This document shows positions 15,092 through 23,611 of a stretch of DNA of 43,370 nt, piece by piece; position 1 is the first letter of the stretch, and each line of letters opens with the position of its first letter. Source of the DNA: Nostoc sp. KVJ20 (GTDB lineage Bacteria > Cyanobacteriota > Cyanobacteriia > Cyanobacteriales > Nostocaceae); assembly GCF_001712795.1 (NCBI RefSeq), contig NZ_KV757764.1:1-43370 (forward strand), read 5' to 3'. Below the pieces are notes generated by a model. That model did no database searches, was not told the DNA's origin, and saw only the letters and a list, made by a program, of their open reading frames with translations. Made by a program: the position numbers and the translations under genes.

Positions 15092-15572
15092 CGGCAGAGA
15101 TTACAAATCTGAACTTTTTGCAATTCTTATCATTACCTCTACTTTTCCTGGCAGATTCCACAGACTTTCCACAGCTATTTCTGCTGTTTTCCACAGTTGT
15201 TTTACAAGATAATCGGCTTCTGTTCACCCAATGGGTATTTTGTCATGTCTGTAGCAATCAGTCTGCTTTACTGAGTTATTATTACGCAACGTAAACAAAA
15301 CCTACTTTTAACCCTAGCTTTCACGTAATTATTTATTTTTTCTATATTTCTCTTTAACATTTTGCAACATTGACAAACTGAGCCAATCAGCACAAAATAA
15401 ATCCACTAGCCTTTGCCGCCTGTTCCATTTTGAGCATCAACTAACTGTATAAAACTATTCAGTTGTTAGTGCCAGTGGTTCGGCTAGCATTGAATGGGTG
15501 AAACTGTACTTGCACTGTATCACCTCTAGCTTGTTGTCCCTATTGATTTGCTTTTTCTGAAGCTTTTATTAT
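15092..15572. other. Candidate replication origin: DnaA-box-like cluster and A+T-rich tract
   Basis: No gene is seen in this stretch of about 480 bp. Three copies of TTCCACAG lie within 42 bp (15156-15163, 15167-15174, 15189-15196). The third is preceded by TT, giving TTTTCCACA, which is the cyanobacterial form of the DnaA box as I know it. The second reads CTTTCCACA. A very A+T-rich tract follows (about 15293-15380). The combination is what a DnaA-dependent origin would look like. No recognisable Rep gene adjoins, and there is no GC-skew information, so the assignment is tentative. Confidence 0.4.
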
Positions 15573-15770
15573 ATGAACTCAACCCAAAACATCTTTACTA
15601 CTCTTCCCGAAACGCTACATCAATCTCTCAATACCTACTTAGAAAAACATCCTGATTGGGATGAACATCGCCTTATTACCGCAGCCATCTCCCTGTTTCT
15701 GCTGCAAAATGCTGATGGCGATCGCGGTGTTTCCCAAGTCTATCTCGAAACTCTGTTTCGTCGTGGCTAA
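15573..15770 (+). CDS. DUF2811-like small cyanobacterial protein, 65 aa
   Basis: The sequence TLPETLHQSLNTYLEKHPDWDEHR, then ITAAISLFLLQN and a C-terminal QVYLETLFRRG, matches the cyanobacterial DUF2811 pattern (pe.lh..l..yl..hP.wdqdr....ALslFLlqn........yld.lf..). These small helical proteins resemble ribbon-helix-helix-like or ParD-like antitoxin folds, but no function is established. The start lacks a clear Shine-Dalgarno. It carries a HIP1 octamer. It lies upstream of another tiny plus-strand gene. Confidence 0.75.
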   Translation: MNSTQNIFTTLPETLHQSLNTYLEKHPDWDEHRLITAAISLFLLQNADGDRGVSQVYLETLFRRG

Positions 15771-15848
15771 TGTTATTCCCTAGAAGCCATACTAAATAAC
15801 AAGGTCAATCAAACTATACACTCAGAAAGATTTTTTCAGTCAGGATTA

Positions 15849-16022
15849 ATGGCAACGAAAAACGAGGTAAAAGCGGAAACATCTACTATTGTAGTATCGC
15901 AACTTTCAGATGCAGCAGAAGCCCAACTCGTAGAAAATGCTGAAGATGTGGCTCAACCAATGGAAAATTCCCTGGGTAGTGACGACATCTTAAACTCACT
16001 CAAAACCAAGAGGAGCGGGTGA
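15849..16022 (+). CDS. Short hypothetical protein, 57 aa
   Basis: The ATG at 15849 opens 57 codons ending with TGA at 16020-16022. The peptide begins MATKNEVKAETSTIVVSQLS and ends LNSLKTKRSG; it is acidic in the middle (DAAEAQLVENAEDVAQ) and looks helical or disordered. AGG five bases upstream is a weak ribosome site. Codon usage is ordinary and the same strand as the DUF2811-like gene 78 bp upstream. It could be a real small protein; no family is known to me. Confidence 0.45.
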   Translation: MATKNEVKAETSTIVVSQLSDAAEAQLVENAEDVAQPMENSLGSDDILNSLKTKRSG

Positions 16023-16064
16023 TAGTAACCTATAGCCTTATTCTTGAATATCAAATGACAATAT

Positions 16065-16517
16065 TTATACACTAACATTAACTAAATCTACATCAGCAAG
16101 CCATATTGTTCTGCTTTGGGCAGATACTTCTTCTAAAGTTGGGGAGCGCCACTCTACCCCATAAAGCCAATTCTCTTTGAGACTAAAAATTCCTTGAATA
16201 ATACGGCGTGTCGGCCGTTCACCGAAATCAACCTCAACTATGTCCCCCAATCTAAAAGCTGGAGTAGAAACAGTGGGCTTTTTTAGGACATTTGTTGTAT
16301 GAAATTCTTGTTCAGCTAAGTAGAGAGTTTCATTCTGGCAAACAATTGCATAAATCCATTCTTGTCCTGACCACTCAACACCACAGCAATAACCTGACAA
16401 GTCTGAGATTGGCAACAAAACTTTTTCTAACATTTCCACTGCTAATGGAGGCATGGTCTTACCCCACCCAGGAGAAATATGCCAACAGGATTCTAAGGCG
16501 GTAATTTGGTTAATCAT
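16065..16517 (-). CDS. DUF1392-like cyanobacterial protein, 150 aa
   Basis: The protein reads ITALESCWHISPGWGKTMPP, then YCCGVEWSGQEWIYAIVC, FRLGDIVEVDFG and a second WLYGVEWRSPTL. It fits the Nostoc/Anabaena family DUF1392, proteins of about 150 residues with two similar halves, each ending with a 'YGVEW' unit. The internal duplication (CGVEWSGQEWIYAI and YGVEWRSP, preceded in the second half by a GDIVEVDFGE strand) suggests a two-lobed beta fold, possibly SH3/Tudor-like. No function is known. It lies 116 bp upstream of nothing on its own strand (the recD2-like gene follows downstream in the opposite-numbered direction and is separately promoted). Confidence 0.65.
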   Translation of the reverse strand: MINQITALESCWHISPGWGKTMPPLAVEMLEKVLLPISDLSGYCCGVEWSGQEWIYAIVCQNETLYLAEQEFHTTNVLKKPTVSTPAFRLGDIVEVDFGERPTRRIIQGIFSLKENWLYGVEWRSPTLEEVSAQSRTIWLADVDLVNVSV

Positions 16518-16633
16518 CTGGGAATATAATCCTCTTCTTTATATATTCACTCCGAAGCATCAGTCTGATCCGGAATATAATTTAAAGGCTTCACTCGCTA
16601 TAGCCATTTTCTATTTTTAATAGTCAAAACATA

Positions 16634-18880
16634 TTACCAATGCAGTCCTGCCTGAAGTAACCTCTGCTGTAACCTTGTATACCTTTGTTGGTCATCAGTA
16701 GAGCGCACCGCTAGAGAGATCGCTTTTTTTGCGCCAACTACGATCGCTAACTTCTTGGCACGGGTCAGCCCGGTGTAAAACAGGTTCCGGGTCAACATCA
16801 TATAGTGCTGCATATAGATTGGCAGAACTATCACCGGATATTCTGAGCCTTGGCTTTTATGAATAGAAATGCTCCAGGCAAGGGCAATTTCATTAAGGTC
16901 AGCGTAATCGTAAACCACAGTCCGCTCACCATACAGTACTGTAACTTCCTGCTCGACAGTATCAATGGTGAGGATTATTCCCAAGTCGCCGTTGAAAACT
17001 TCGCGGTTGTAGTCGTTGGTTAGCTGGATGATGCGATCGCCCTCGCGTAACAAATTCCCACCTCTGTTAATCTCCACCTTGTCGGGGGCGGGTGGATTAA
17101 TCAACTGCTGCAACACGGTATTAAGATTGCGAGTACCTACAACTCCCCGTGTCATCGGGCAAAGCACTTGGACATCAGTGGCAGGATTAAAACCCAGGCG
17201 AGGGAGCAAGTCTGTAATCAATTCGCAGATTGCTTGCACTCCATGTTCAGGCTGATGACCTCCACCGTGCCAAATACAATCAGACATGGGATTATCAGAA
17301 ATTGGCTCGATTGTTGGGTACTGGCCCCGGTTGATTTGGTGAGCAGCAGTGATAATTGCACTTGTTTGAGCTTGGCGGAATACCTGAGTTAACCGCACTA
17401 CTGGCACGCAACCAGAATTAATCAAATCAGCAAGTATTTGACCTGGGCCTACAGATGGTAGCTGGTCAATGTCACCCACCAACAATAGTAGAGCGCCAGC
17501 CAATACTGCTTTAACTAAGGAGTAAGCCAGAAACAAATCAAGCATCGAAGCTTCGTCAGCGATAATTGCCGTGTGGGGCAAAGGATTTTCGCTATCGCGC
17601 TTGAAACCCCTTGAGCGGGGGTCAAATTCTAACAAGCGATGAATAGTTTTAGCTTCCAGCCCAGTCATTTCACCTAAACGTTGAGCAGCCCGTCCAGTGG
17701 GCGCAGCCAACGCAATAGATTTACCCATTGCTTTCCACAGGCTGACAATGGTGTGAGTTGTGAAGGTCTTTCCAACGCCAGGGCCACCAGTGAGGATCAT
17801 GATTTTGGAATAGGCTGCTGTTTCTACAGCTTGGCGTTGCTGTTCTGAAAGCTGAATTTTACGGCTAGCAGTAAAGCGGTCAATCCAATCACGCACACGC
17901 TCAATGTCAGTGCCAACAGGTTTTTCCAAGCGTTGGCGTATCAGTTGAGCTAAATTCTGTTCCGTATGAAAGTAAGTCGGCTTATAGCAAAGTAGCCTTT
18001 TTTCTTCATCCCGCTCTCTAATCAGCTCCTCTACAAGAGCCATATCTTTAATAATGATCGCAACCGCTTCTTCTGTGGGCTGATGAGATTCGGTTGTCAG
18101 CAGTTTGATTACCGACTCAATCAGTTCACTTTGTGGCAGGTAACAGTGACCATCTTCGGCAGCTTCACTTAGACAATGGATAATCCCCGCACGGTAACGA
18201 AATTCTGAGTCAGGCGCAATTCCAATATTTCTTGCAATCTTGTCAGCAGTTAGAAAGCCAATCCCGTAAATGTCGGCTGCTAACTGATAAGGGTTCTTGG
18301 TAACAGTGGCAATCGCTTCATCCTTATATTGCTTGTAAATCTTCACAGCATAAGTGGTAGAAACGCCATGCCCCTGGAGAAACACCATTACTTCTTTGAT
18401 CGCTTTCTGAGTTGACCAAGCGTTTTTGATTAAAGTAATCCGCTTTTTAGCGATGCCCTGAACTTCAATTAATCGCTCGATCTGGTTTTCGATGATATCG
18501 AGGGTTTCAAGTCCAAAGTGAGCTACGATGCGTTTGGCTGTTACTGGCCCAACACCTTTTATGAGTCCACTGCCTAAATATTTCTCAATTCCAGTGAGAG
18601 TGGCTGGTTTGGTTTCTTGATAATTGATGACTTGGAACTGTGGCCCAAATTGTGGATGGTCACGCCAGAAACCAATTAGCTGTAGAGTCTGCCCTGGCTG
18701 GATATTAGCAAAGCTGCCAACAATTGTTGTTAGTTCAGTGCTACGCGGGCGAGTCAGCCTTGCCACTGTGTAACCCGATTCAGCAGAATAAAAAGTTAAA
18801 CGTTCTACGACTCCGGTGATGGTTTCCTGTTGAGAGAAGGCGCTTACTTGTTGAGGGGAAAGATTAGGAGGAGTGGACAT
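16634..18880 (-). CDS. recD2: RecD2-like ATP-dependent DNA helicase (SF1B)
   Basis: A 5'-3' DNA helicase of the RecD2/TraA family, acting in DNA repair independently of RecBC. The 748 residues show, in order: an N-terminal OB-like domain (ETITGVVERLTFYSAESGYT); helix-hairpin-helix units (SGLIKGVGPVTAKRIVAHFG, about 105-124, and YGIGFLTADKIAR); Walker A LTGGPGVGKTFTTH (about 361-374); motif Ia APTGRAAQRL; Walker B AIIADEASMLD; motif III LLVGDIDQLPSVGPG; motif IV LTQVFRQ; an SH3-like insert; and motifs V and VI (SIHKSQGSEYP at about 672, FYTGLTRAKKLAIVVG). Length and motifs are complete. No RecB or RecC gene is nearby. Plasmid carriage suggests a role in replicon maintenance or transfer-associated repair. 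Confidence 0.93.
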   Translation of the reverse strand: MSTPPNLSPQQVSAFSQQETITGVVERLTFYSAESGYTVARLTRPRSTELTTIVGSFANIQPGQTLQLIGFWRDHPQFGPQFQVINYQETKPATLTGIEKYLGSGLIKGVGPVTAKRIVAHFGLETLDIIENQIERLIEVQGIAKKRITLIKNAWSTQKAIKEVMVFLQGHGVSTTYAVKIYKQYKDEAIATVTKNPYQLAADIYGIGFLTADKIARNIGIAPDSEFRYRAGIIHCLSEAAEDGHCYLPQSELIESVIKLLTTESHQPTEEAVAIIIKDMALVEELIRERDEEKRLLCYKPTYFHTEQNLAQLIRQRLEKPVGTDIERVRDWIDRFTASRKIQLSEQQRQAVETAAYSKIMILTGGPGVGKTFTTHTIVSLWKAMGKSIALAAPTGRAAQRLGEMTGLEAKTIHRLLEFDPRSRGFKRDSENPLPHTAIIADEASMLDLFLAYSLVKAVLAGALLLLVGDIDQLPSVGPGQILADLINSGCVPVVRLTQVFRQAQTSAIITAAHQINRGQYPTIEPISDNPMSDCIWHGGGHQPEHGVQAICELITDLLPRLGFNPATDVQVLCPMTRGVVGTRNLNTVLQQLINPPAPDKVEINRGGNLLREGDRIIQLTNDYNREVFNGDLGIILTIDTVEQEVTVLYGERTVVYDYADLNEIALAWSISIHKSQGSEYPVIVLPIYMQHYMMLTRNLFYTGLTRAKKLAIVVGAKKAISLAVRSTDDQQRYTRLQQRLLQAGLHW

Positions 18881-19087
18881 TGCTTATGATCAGATGCCGC
18901 ACATTATTATAATACTGGAATTCAGATGAATATAGTACATAAATACTATATATTTTTGAGATTACAGTAATATTAGATGAGAAAGTCAAAAATGCTGCTT
19001 CGCTATACGATGACTACGAGCGCAAGCTATGCAAGCTACGCCTCAAAGGTTGGTAAGAGTGAGATGTGTTGTAAAAAACCGTAGATT

Positions 19088-20041
19088 TTACTCTAATAAA
19101 GCTTCAATTTGCCCTAACAACTTCTCTAAAACTTTTGCTTTATTAGGATCTTCCCAGACTTTAGCTTGCTTAATTCGCTGATAGGCTTCCTTCATCCGAT
19201 TAGGCAGGATATTCGGCTGAGAAGACTTAGGAGGTTGAACTGATTGAATGTAACTTTTGATATCTCTAACTGAAAGATTTTCTTCAATAGTTTTCACTAG
19301 AAGTTGATGTCGCTGATCTTCGTCTTTCAATTGAGCGATGATACGGGCTTTGGTATATTCTAGTTGTCCTTGGCGCAAAATTTCTAGAATATCTTTAGGT
19401 AAATTTAGTAAAGGTAGGCGATGACTACGAAAACTGTCTGGAGTCACCCTACCTATTACTGAAAATATCTTTTCTACCATTTCCCATTGATTACGAACAA
19501 CGTTGTTCGTAGTTTCTGTTTTTTGCTTTTGGAGGTTAGCAATATGATTGAGTAGGGAAATAACTTCTCCTTGAGAGCATTCCAAGCGGATAGATAACAG
19601 TTGCAAAATAGCTTCAGTTTCCTCAACCGGATTTAAATCTTCCCGTTGCAAATTTTCGAGGAGGGCGACTTGGAAAGCATCTTGGTCATTGAGATGGCGG
19701 ATAATAACCGGAACTTGCTCCATTCCAAGAGTTTGAGCAGCACGGTAGCGACGTTCACCAGCTATCAATTCATAATTACCGGATTCTAACGGTCGGACAA
19801 GCAGTGGCTGCAAGATGCCATGTTCACGGATAGAAGCAACTAGGCTTTCCATTGCTTGAGTTGAAAAATAACGCCGAGGCTGATGAGCCGCTAGGTGAAT
19901 TTGAGTTATTAATAAAGATTGTTCAATAGATTCGTTTTCCGAAAGTTGAGGATTCTTGGTAACTCCTACTAAGTCCAGGAATTGTTTGGTTTTATTCGGA
20001 AATTCCATTTCATCTGCCATTGACAAGCGCCGCTTCGCCAT
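19088..20041 (-). CDS. parB: ParB-type plasmid partition protein
   Basis: ParB binds centromere-like parS sites and stimulates ParA. The 317-residue protein has the ParB N-terminal domain with HQPRRYFSTQAMESLVASI (53-71), ILQPLLVRP, the arginine-rich motif LIAGERRYRAAQ (92-103) and ENLQREDLNPVEE (129-141), followed by a HTH region and a C-terminal dimerisation helix. I set the start at 20041: ATG lies one base after the ParA stop, and AGGAG at the ParA end is a good ribosome site. A longer frame (20089) would overlap ParA without support. ParA and ParB are thus coupled. A perfect 20-bp palindrome lies inside the gene (19492-19511), and may be its parS or autoregulatory site. Confidence 0.93.
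   Translation of the reverse strand: MAKRRLSMADEMEFPNKTKQFLDLVGVTKNPQLSENESIEQSLLITQIHLAAHQPRRYFSTQAMESLVASIREHGILQPLLVRPLESGNYELIAGERRYRAAQTLGMEQVPVIIRHLNDQDAFQVALLENLQREDLNPVEETEAILQLLSIRLECSQGEVISLLNHIANLQKQKTETTNNVVRNQWEMVEKIFSVIGRVTPDSFRSHRLPLLNLPKDILEILRQGQLEYTKARIIAQLKDEDQRHQLLVKTIEENLSVRDIKSYIQSVQPPKSSQPNILPNRMKEAYQRIKQAKVWEDPNKAKVLEKLLGQIEALLE
19492..19511. promoter_or_regulatory. Perfect 20-bp palindrome inside parB (candidate parS)
   Basis: TACGAACAAC (19492-19501) is followed directly by its exact reverse complement GTTGTTCGTA (19502-19511). It encodes TTNNVVRNQ in ParB, a region that in ParB proteins is poorly conserved. A single half site, TACGAACAAC, recurs at 42153-42162 in a non-coding stretch. 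A long perfect palindrome within a par operon is what a parS site looks like, but binding is not shown. Confidence 0.5.
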
Positions 20042-20042
20042 A

Positions 20043-20795
20043 TTACTCCTGTTCTGCCATTTCTCTGGCGATTTCTTGATAAGGTTCAATCAATTTTCTT
20101 TCTGTGGTATACCGATGAATTGGTTGACGCGCCAAGTTAGACTCTGGAAACTGAACAGACTTAGGAACTGGTTCAAAAATTTTGACCCCAGGGAGTTTAG
20201 TTTTAAGAGTTTTGAGAGCATCTTGGGTCGTGAGTGTACGGTCTGCCATTGTAGGCAAGACTCCTAAAATTTGCAAATTGGGGTGAGTGTCTTCATCACG
20301 AAGACTTTCAATAGTTTCCAATAATTGTCGTAAGCCTTCCAAAGCAAAGAACTGACATTGAACGGGGATCAAGACTGCATCTGCTGCCATTAGTGCATTT
20401 AGAGTCAACATCCCTAAGCTAGGTGGACAATCAATGAGGATATGAGCAAATTCTTGCCGTAAAGGATTCAATTTCTTTCTCAGGATTCGGCTATTATCTG
20501 CCGAGGTCAAAATTTGCTTTTCTCCAGATGCTAGAGATATGTCAGCCGGAATCAGCTTGATTCCATACTCGGTGTCAATAATAGTTTCAGATGCGCTCTG
20601 TTTACGATCTGTAAGTACTTCATAGGCAGTCATCTGCCCTGGCTGAATCTTGATTCCTAGACCTGTGGTTAAATTGCCTTGGGGATCAAAGTCAACTACA
20701 AGGCAGGAGGAACTTTCTGCCAGCAATCCACTTAGTGCAATAGTAGAGGTTGTCTTGGCTACTCCTCCCTTTTGATTAGTAACTGCGATAATCAT
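20043..20795 (-). CDS. parA: ParA-type Walker ATPase for plasmid partition
   Basis: ParA forms ATP-dependent, DNA-bound gradients that move ParB-parS complexes. The 250-residue protein has the deviant Walker A NQKGGVAKTTSTIALSG (7-23), the A' motif VVDFDPQGNLTTGLG (33-47), Walker B ILIDCPPSLGMLTLNAL and the usual C-terminal LPTMADRTL and KSVQFPESN motifs. It lacks an N-terminal HTH, so it is the short type Ib-like/chromosomal-like form. The ATG directly opens the ParA fold. It is the first gene of a two-gene operon with parB (one-base gap). Confidence 0.95.
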   Translation of the reverse strand: MIIAVTNQKGGVAKTTSTIALSGLLAESSSCLVVDFDPQGNLTTGLGIKIQPGQMTAYEVLTDRKQSASETIIDTEYGIKLIPADISLASGEKQILTSADNSRILRKKLNPLRQEFAHILIDCPPSLGMLTLNALMAADAVLIPVQCQFFALEGLRQLLETIESLRDEDTHPNLQILGVLPTMADRTLTTQDALKTLKTKLPGVKIFEPVPKSVQFPESNLARQPIHRYTTERKLIEPYQEIAREMAEQE

Positions 20796-21052
20796 ATTTT
20801 CTTAGTACTATGCGATTTTTGATGAAAAAACATATATATATTAGTTACAGAATGAACTGATTCTATGACAATTTAAGTAGACCGCAAAGATTTTCACAAG
20901 TTTTACACCAAAGTAATGAAAAACTAATGTTCCAAATTGCTTGTTACCTAAAAAGCTAACTATACTTTCATTCTGGCGATGAGGAGCGATTTAGTGAAAT
21001 AAATTGGCGCTTAAAATAAACTTATTTCCCCAAGTCCACATAAAATTTTCTG

Positions 21053-21592
21053 ATGAAATCAAAAGAGCGATCGCCCAAGCCACCTAAACAACAGCCAAAA
21101 CCCAACGAACCAAGTTCAAAGCTTGACCTTGTTGCTTATAAACCAGTAGATAAACAGCAGCCAATCTCTCAGCCTAACATTACTCCCAGTGTTGATCTGC
21201 CGTCAGTTGAGCAGCCAGCCCAAGCAGAGGTAATACCTCTTGTAAGGTCAAAGACAAACGCTGCTGGAAAACCGCAACATTTAGAGAAAAGTAAAGCCAA
21301 ACGTACCTCTGCTGACAAGAGAAAATCCAAATTACCGCAACAGCCCAAGCAACAGGGTCAATTGACAAAGAGCGATGAAGAAGAAGAAGAAGAAGAAGAA
21401 GAAGAGTTACCGCCAGAACCCTGTCAGCACATGCAATTCCTGGATTGCAACTCGGAGGTAGGGCGTGTGATATTCGAGTGCTACCACTGCAAGCAAGGGA
21501 TAATCAGCGAGTACACTGGAGATCCCGTAATGGGCGAGTACAAAGGACGACCAAAGAGTGATTTTCACAAAGGTAAAATGCCCCAACTGTGA
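21053..21592 (+). CDS. Low-complexity protein with poly-Glu run and Cys-rich C-terminus, 179 aa
   Basis: Residues 1-105 are Pro/Gln/Lys-rich and disordered (SPKPPKQQPKPNEPSS and QQPKQQGQLTK). A run of ten glutamates follows, encoded by nine GAA triplets and a GAG. The C-terminal 60 residues hold a possible zinc-binding cluster: CQHMQFLDC, then CYHCKQGI, that is C-x-H and C-x2-C spacing. This suggests a small zinc ribbon with a long disordered basic tail, perhaps a nucleic-acid-binding protein. No family is recognised. It is divergent from parA, and adjoins a lipoprotein gene. Confidence 0.65.
   Translation: MKSKERSPKPPKQQPKPNEPSSKLDLVAYKPVDKQQPISQPNITPSVDLPSVEQPAQAEVIPLVRSKTNAAGKPQHLEKSKAKRTSADKRKSKLPQQPKQQGQLTKSDEEEEEEEEEELPPEPCQHMQFLDCNSEVGRVIFECYHCKQGIISEYTGDPVMGEYKGRPKSDFHKGKMPQL
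21377..21403 (+). repeat. (GAA)9 microsatellite
   Basis: Nine tandem GAA triplets lie in frame inside the 179-aa gene and encode a poly-glutamate run. Length changes would alter only the linker. Confidence 0.9.
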
Positions 21593-21716
21593 GCAAACAG
21601 CGATTAGGCTGGAAGCAAGGGAAGTACTTTCAACAACAGCGATTCCTTCACCTTGGCAGGAATGATGGCACACTCCCTCTTCAAGAGTGATTGGAGAAAG
21701 ATATTTACGATTGATA

Positions 21717-22229
21717 ATGCAAATGAGATTTTTACACTCAATAATAATTGTACTAACAGCACTGACACTAACTAGTTGCAGCACTACTACTGCTGAACAG
21801 TATGAAGCTACAGCACTCACCAGTTACTCCTGGCAAGTTAAGTATGCTAATGATCTAACTAGTCAACCACAGCCACGCATTGAAACCTTTGCTAACACTT
21901 CAGTGTTGAATAGGAATGGATTGAAACCGGCAGGAGCAGTTGTTGGCCCAGATGACAAAGGGCTATGGTGGCCTACTGTACCGCCACGACCAAGTGTTGA
22001 TGAAGTTGAACAACGCAAAAAATCTCAATCCGAGGCAGGCAAACCTGAATTGGTGAAGAATGTAAAGTACAAATTGACTTATGGAGTGGGTAATTCTCAG
22101 CAGACACTGCCTGCTAATTATGATGTTTATCGGCAAGTAGTAAAAGCTTACCCCCAAAAAATTCCTTTGGAATTAACTTTGGGTGTGAATGATAATTCAG
22201 TTGAGAAAGCTGAACCTGTAATCAAGTAA
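21717..22229 (+). CDS. Predicted lipoprotein, 170 aa
   Basis: The N-terminus MQMRFLHSIIIVLTALTLTSC is a lipoprotein signal: basic n-region, hydrophobic core and lipobox LTSC with C21 as the lipidated residue. The mature part is low in structure with a TFANTSVLNRNG region and a C-terminal beta-rich KYKLTYGVGNSQ. I choose the ATG at 21717 because it opens the signal peptide; the frame could be opened earlier at a GTG (21687), or later at 21723. No family is recognised. It follows the Cys-rich protein gene by about 125 bp. Confidence 0.7.
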   Translation: MQMRFLHSIIIVLTALTLTSCSTTTAEQYEATALTSYSWQVKYANDLTSQPQPRIETFANTSVLNRNGLKPAGAVVGPDDKGLWWPTVPPRPSVDEVEQRKKSQSEAGKPELVKNVKYKLTYGVGNSQQTLPANYDVYRQVVKAYPQKIPLELTLGVNDNSVEKAEPVIK

Positions 22230-22380
22230 TAACGCACTCATTACTTAGTTAGCAAGAAGTTAAAGATCAAAACTGAATTGCTTTTCAACAAAAAATTGAC
22301 AGTAAAGTATAAATCAAAAAGTCAACGATGATCTAAATTAATTTTTGCTGCGTTGATAAAAAGATTTCAAAAAATCCTTT

Positions 22381-22524
22381 TGGGGGCTATATGGGGGCTA
22401 TATATACCCCAATAATAGCTCAAGGCTTTGGTGAGATTTTGACCCCTATATAGGGTGCATATAGGTGCTAAATGGGGTATATTTGACTGGTTAATATTTT
22501 GTACCCCATTTAGCCCCCAAGGGG
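22381..22524. repeat. G-rich 11-bp iterons and a 13-bp inverted repeat (candidate parC/origin region)
   Basis: Two perfect tandem copies of TGGGGGCTATA (22381-22402) are followed by TATACCCC. A second set starts at the palindrome CCCTATATAGGG (22444-22455) and runs in three 11-bp steps: TATAGGGTGCA (22449-22459), TATAGGTGCTA (22460-22470) and AATGGGGTATA (22471-22481). GCTAAATGGGGTA (22467-22479) is exactly inverted at 22502-22514. Iterons in front of a ParM-type operon are the expected place for the centromere parC. An origin or terminator is an alternative. The remainder of the 22230-22646 gap contains no gene. Confidence 0.6.
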
Positions 22525-22646
22525 TTATGATAAGCTCTTGAGATTAGGCAAAAAAGGGGAAGTTATTTTATTCTTCTTTCTCTTGCTCTTGCAGATCACT
22601 TCAACAGATAATTTTCACTTTCTCAAAGTGTATTACCTTTGTATTT

Positions 22647-23606
22647 ATGTCAAACATTCACACGTTGCAAAAAATTTTTCCTGCGGGTTTCGATAACGGT
22701 TACGGAAGCCTAAAACTTTTAGTCGATGGCTTTGAAGTAGTTCGTGTCCCCAGCTATATAACTAATGCCGAGATGGAAGATGTACCCGGACGAGTAGTTT
22801 TTAACGGTACTGCTTATACAGTTGGAGAGTCTGCTTACCGTACAGGAAATTATTTTGACCGAAACACAGACAGTAATGAAAATAAAGTCAACAACGCGTT
22901 GCTGACTTTATTGGGTGCATTGGCGCATCTCCCACACCGTAAAGCTTGGCACTTAAAATTAGTCGTCAGCTTACATGATGTTGCTCTGGCATCAGAACTA
23001 CAAAAAGTACTCAATGGAGAATATCAGCCAATACTTGCTGGCAAACAATCAGACGTGAAAGTAGAAGTGCTGAAAGTTGTACTAGAGGGGATGGGTGCAT
23101 TATTTGGGCATCCACTGCCAAAAAAATTAACCATTTTAGACTTTGGGAATGGTACGACCCTGTATTCTCGTTACAACCGCGGTCAGCGAGAAGTTCACAC
23201 TGCTTACCCCATCGGTGTAGAAGTTCTCATCGATGATATTTCCCAAAAAATGAAACATTTGAATGGCGGAAAAATCGGAGACCCATCCAAAATCCGATTT
23301 TGTTTGGAAATGGGGCATACTCGATACAGTCGTGACATCGATATCAAAGATATATACAGTGCAAGTTTGAAAGATTGGTATGAAAAATACTTGAAGAAAG
23401 TGGTGAATCTGACACTTGATGCCAAGCACCAGGGGGATGAAATCTGGGCGATTGGTGGAGGCTGTCTCTTACCAGGATTTAAGAAGCTGTTGGAGAAAAA
23501 CGGCTTCAAAATCCTGGACAATCCGGTAGAAGCCAATGTCTTTGGGCTTTTAGAGATGGCAAAGACCATTTCTGCCAAGAATTCAGCATCTACATCTATT
23601 AAGTGA
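22647..23606 (+). CDS. ParM/StbA-type actin-like plasmid segregation ATPase
   Basis: ParM-type proteins polymerise into filaments that push plasmid copies apart. The 319-residue sequence has the actin-fold motifs: phosphate-1 AGFDNGYGSLKLLVDG (13-28, D16), phosphate-2 LTILDFGNGTTLYS (161-174, D165), and the adenosine motif EIWAIGGGCLLPG (265-277). Length matches cyanobacterial plasmid ParM/StbA proteins. The stop codon overlaps a possible GTG start of the next gene, which supplies a ParR-like partner. Iterons in the 300 bp upstream are probably the centromere. The gene symbol parM is plausible but the actin-like subfamily is not certain. Confidence 0.88.
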   Translation: MSNIHTLQKIFPAGFDNGYGSLKLLVDGFEVVRVPSYITNAEMEDVPGRVVFNGTAYTVGESAYRTGNYFDRNTDSNENKVNNALLTLLGALAHLPHRKAWHLKLVVSLHDVALASELQKVLNGEYQPILAGKQSDVKVEVLKVVLEGMGALFGHPLPKKLTILDFGNGTTLYSRYNRGQREVHTAYPIGVEVLIDDISQKMKHLNGGKIGDPSKIRFCLEMGHTRYSRDIDIKDIYSASLKDWYEKYLKKVVNLTLDAKHQGDEIWAIGGGCLLPGFKKLLEKNGFKILDNPVEANVFGLLEMAKTISAKNSASTSIK

Positions 23607-23611
23607 TCGCA

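Noticed and set aside
18977..19086. Short plus-strand frame between parB and recD2
   Set aside because: It consists of Nostoc-type dispersed repeat words (GCAAGCTATGC and GCAAGCTACGC) and has no coding character.
22381..22524. G-rich repeats considered as a CRISPR array
   Set aside because: The units are 11 bp, tandem without spacers, and partly inverted; no cas gene is present.
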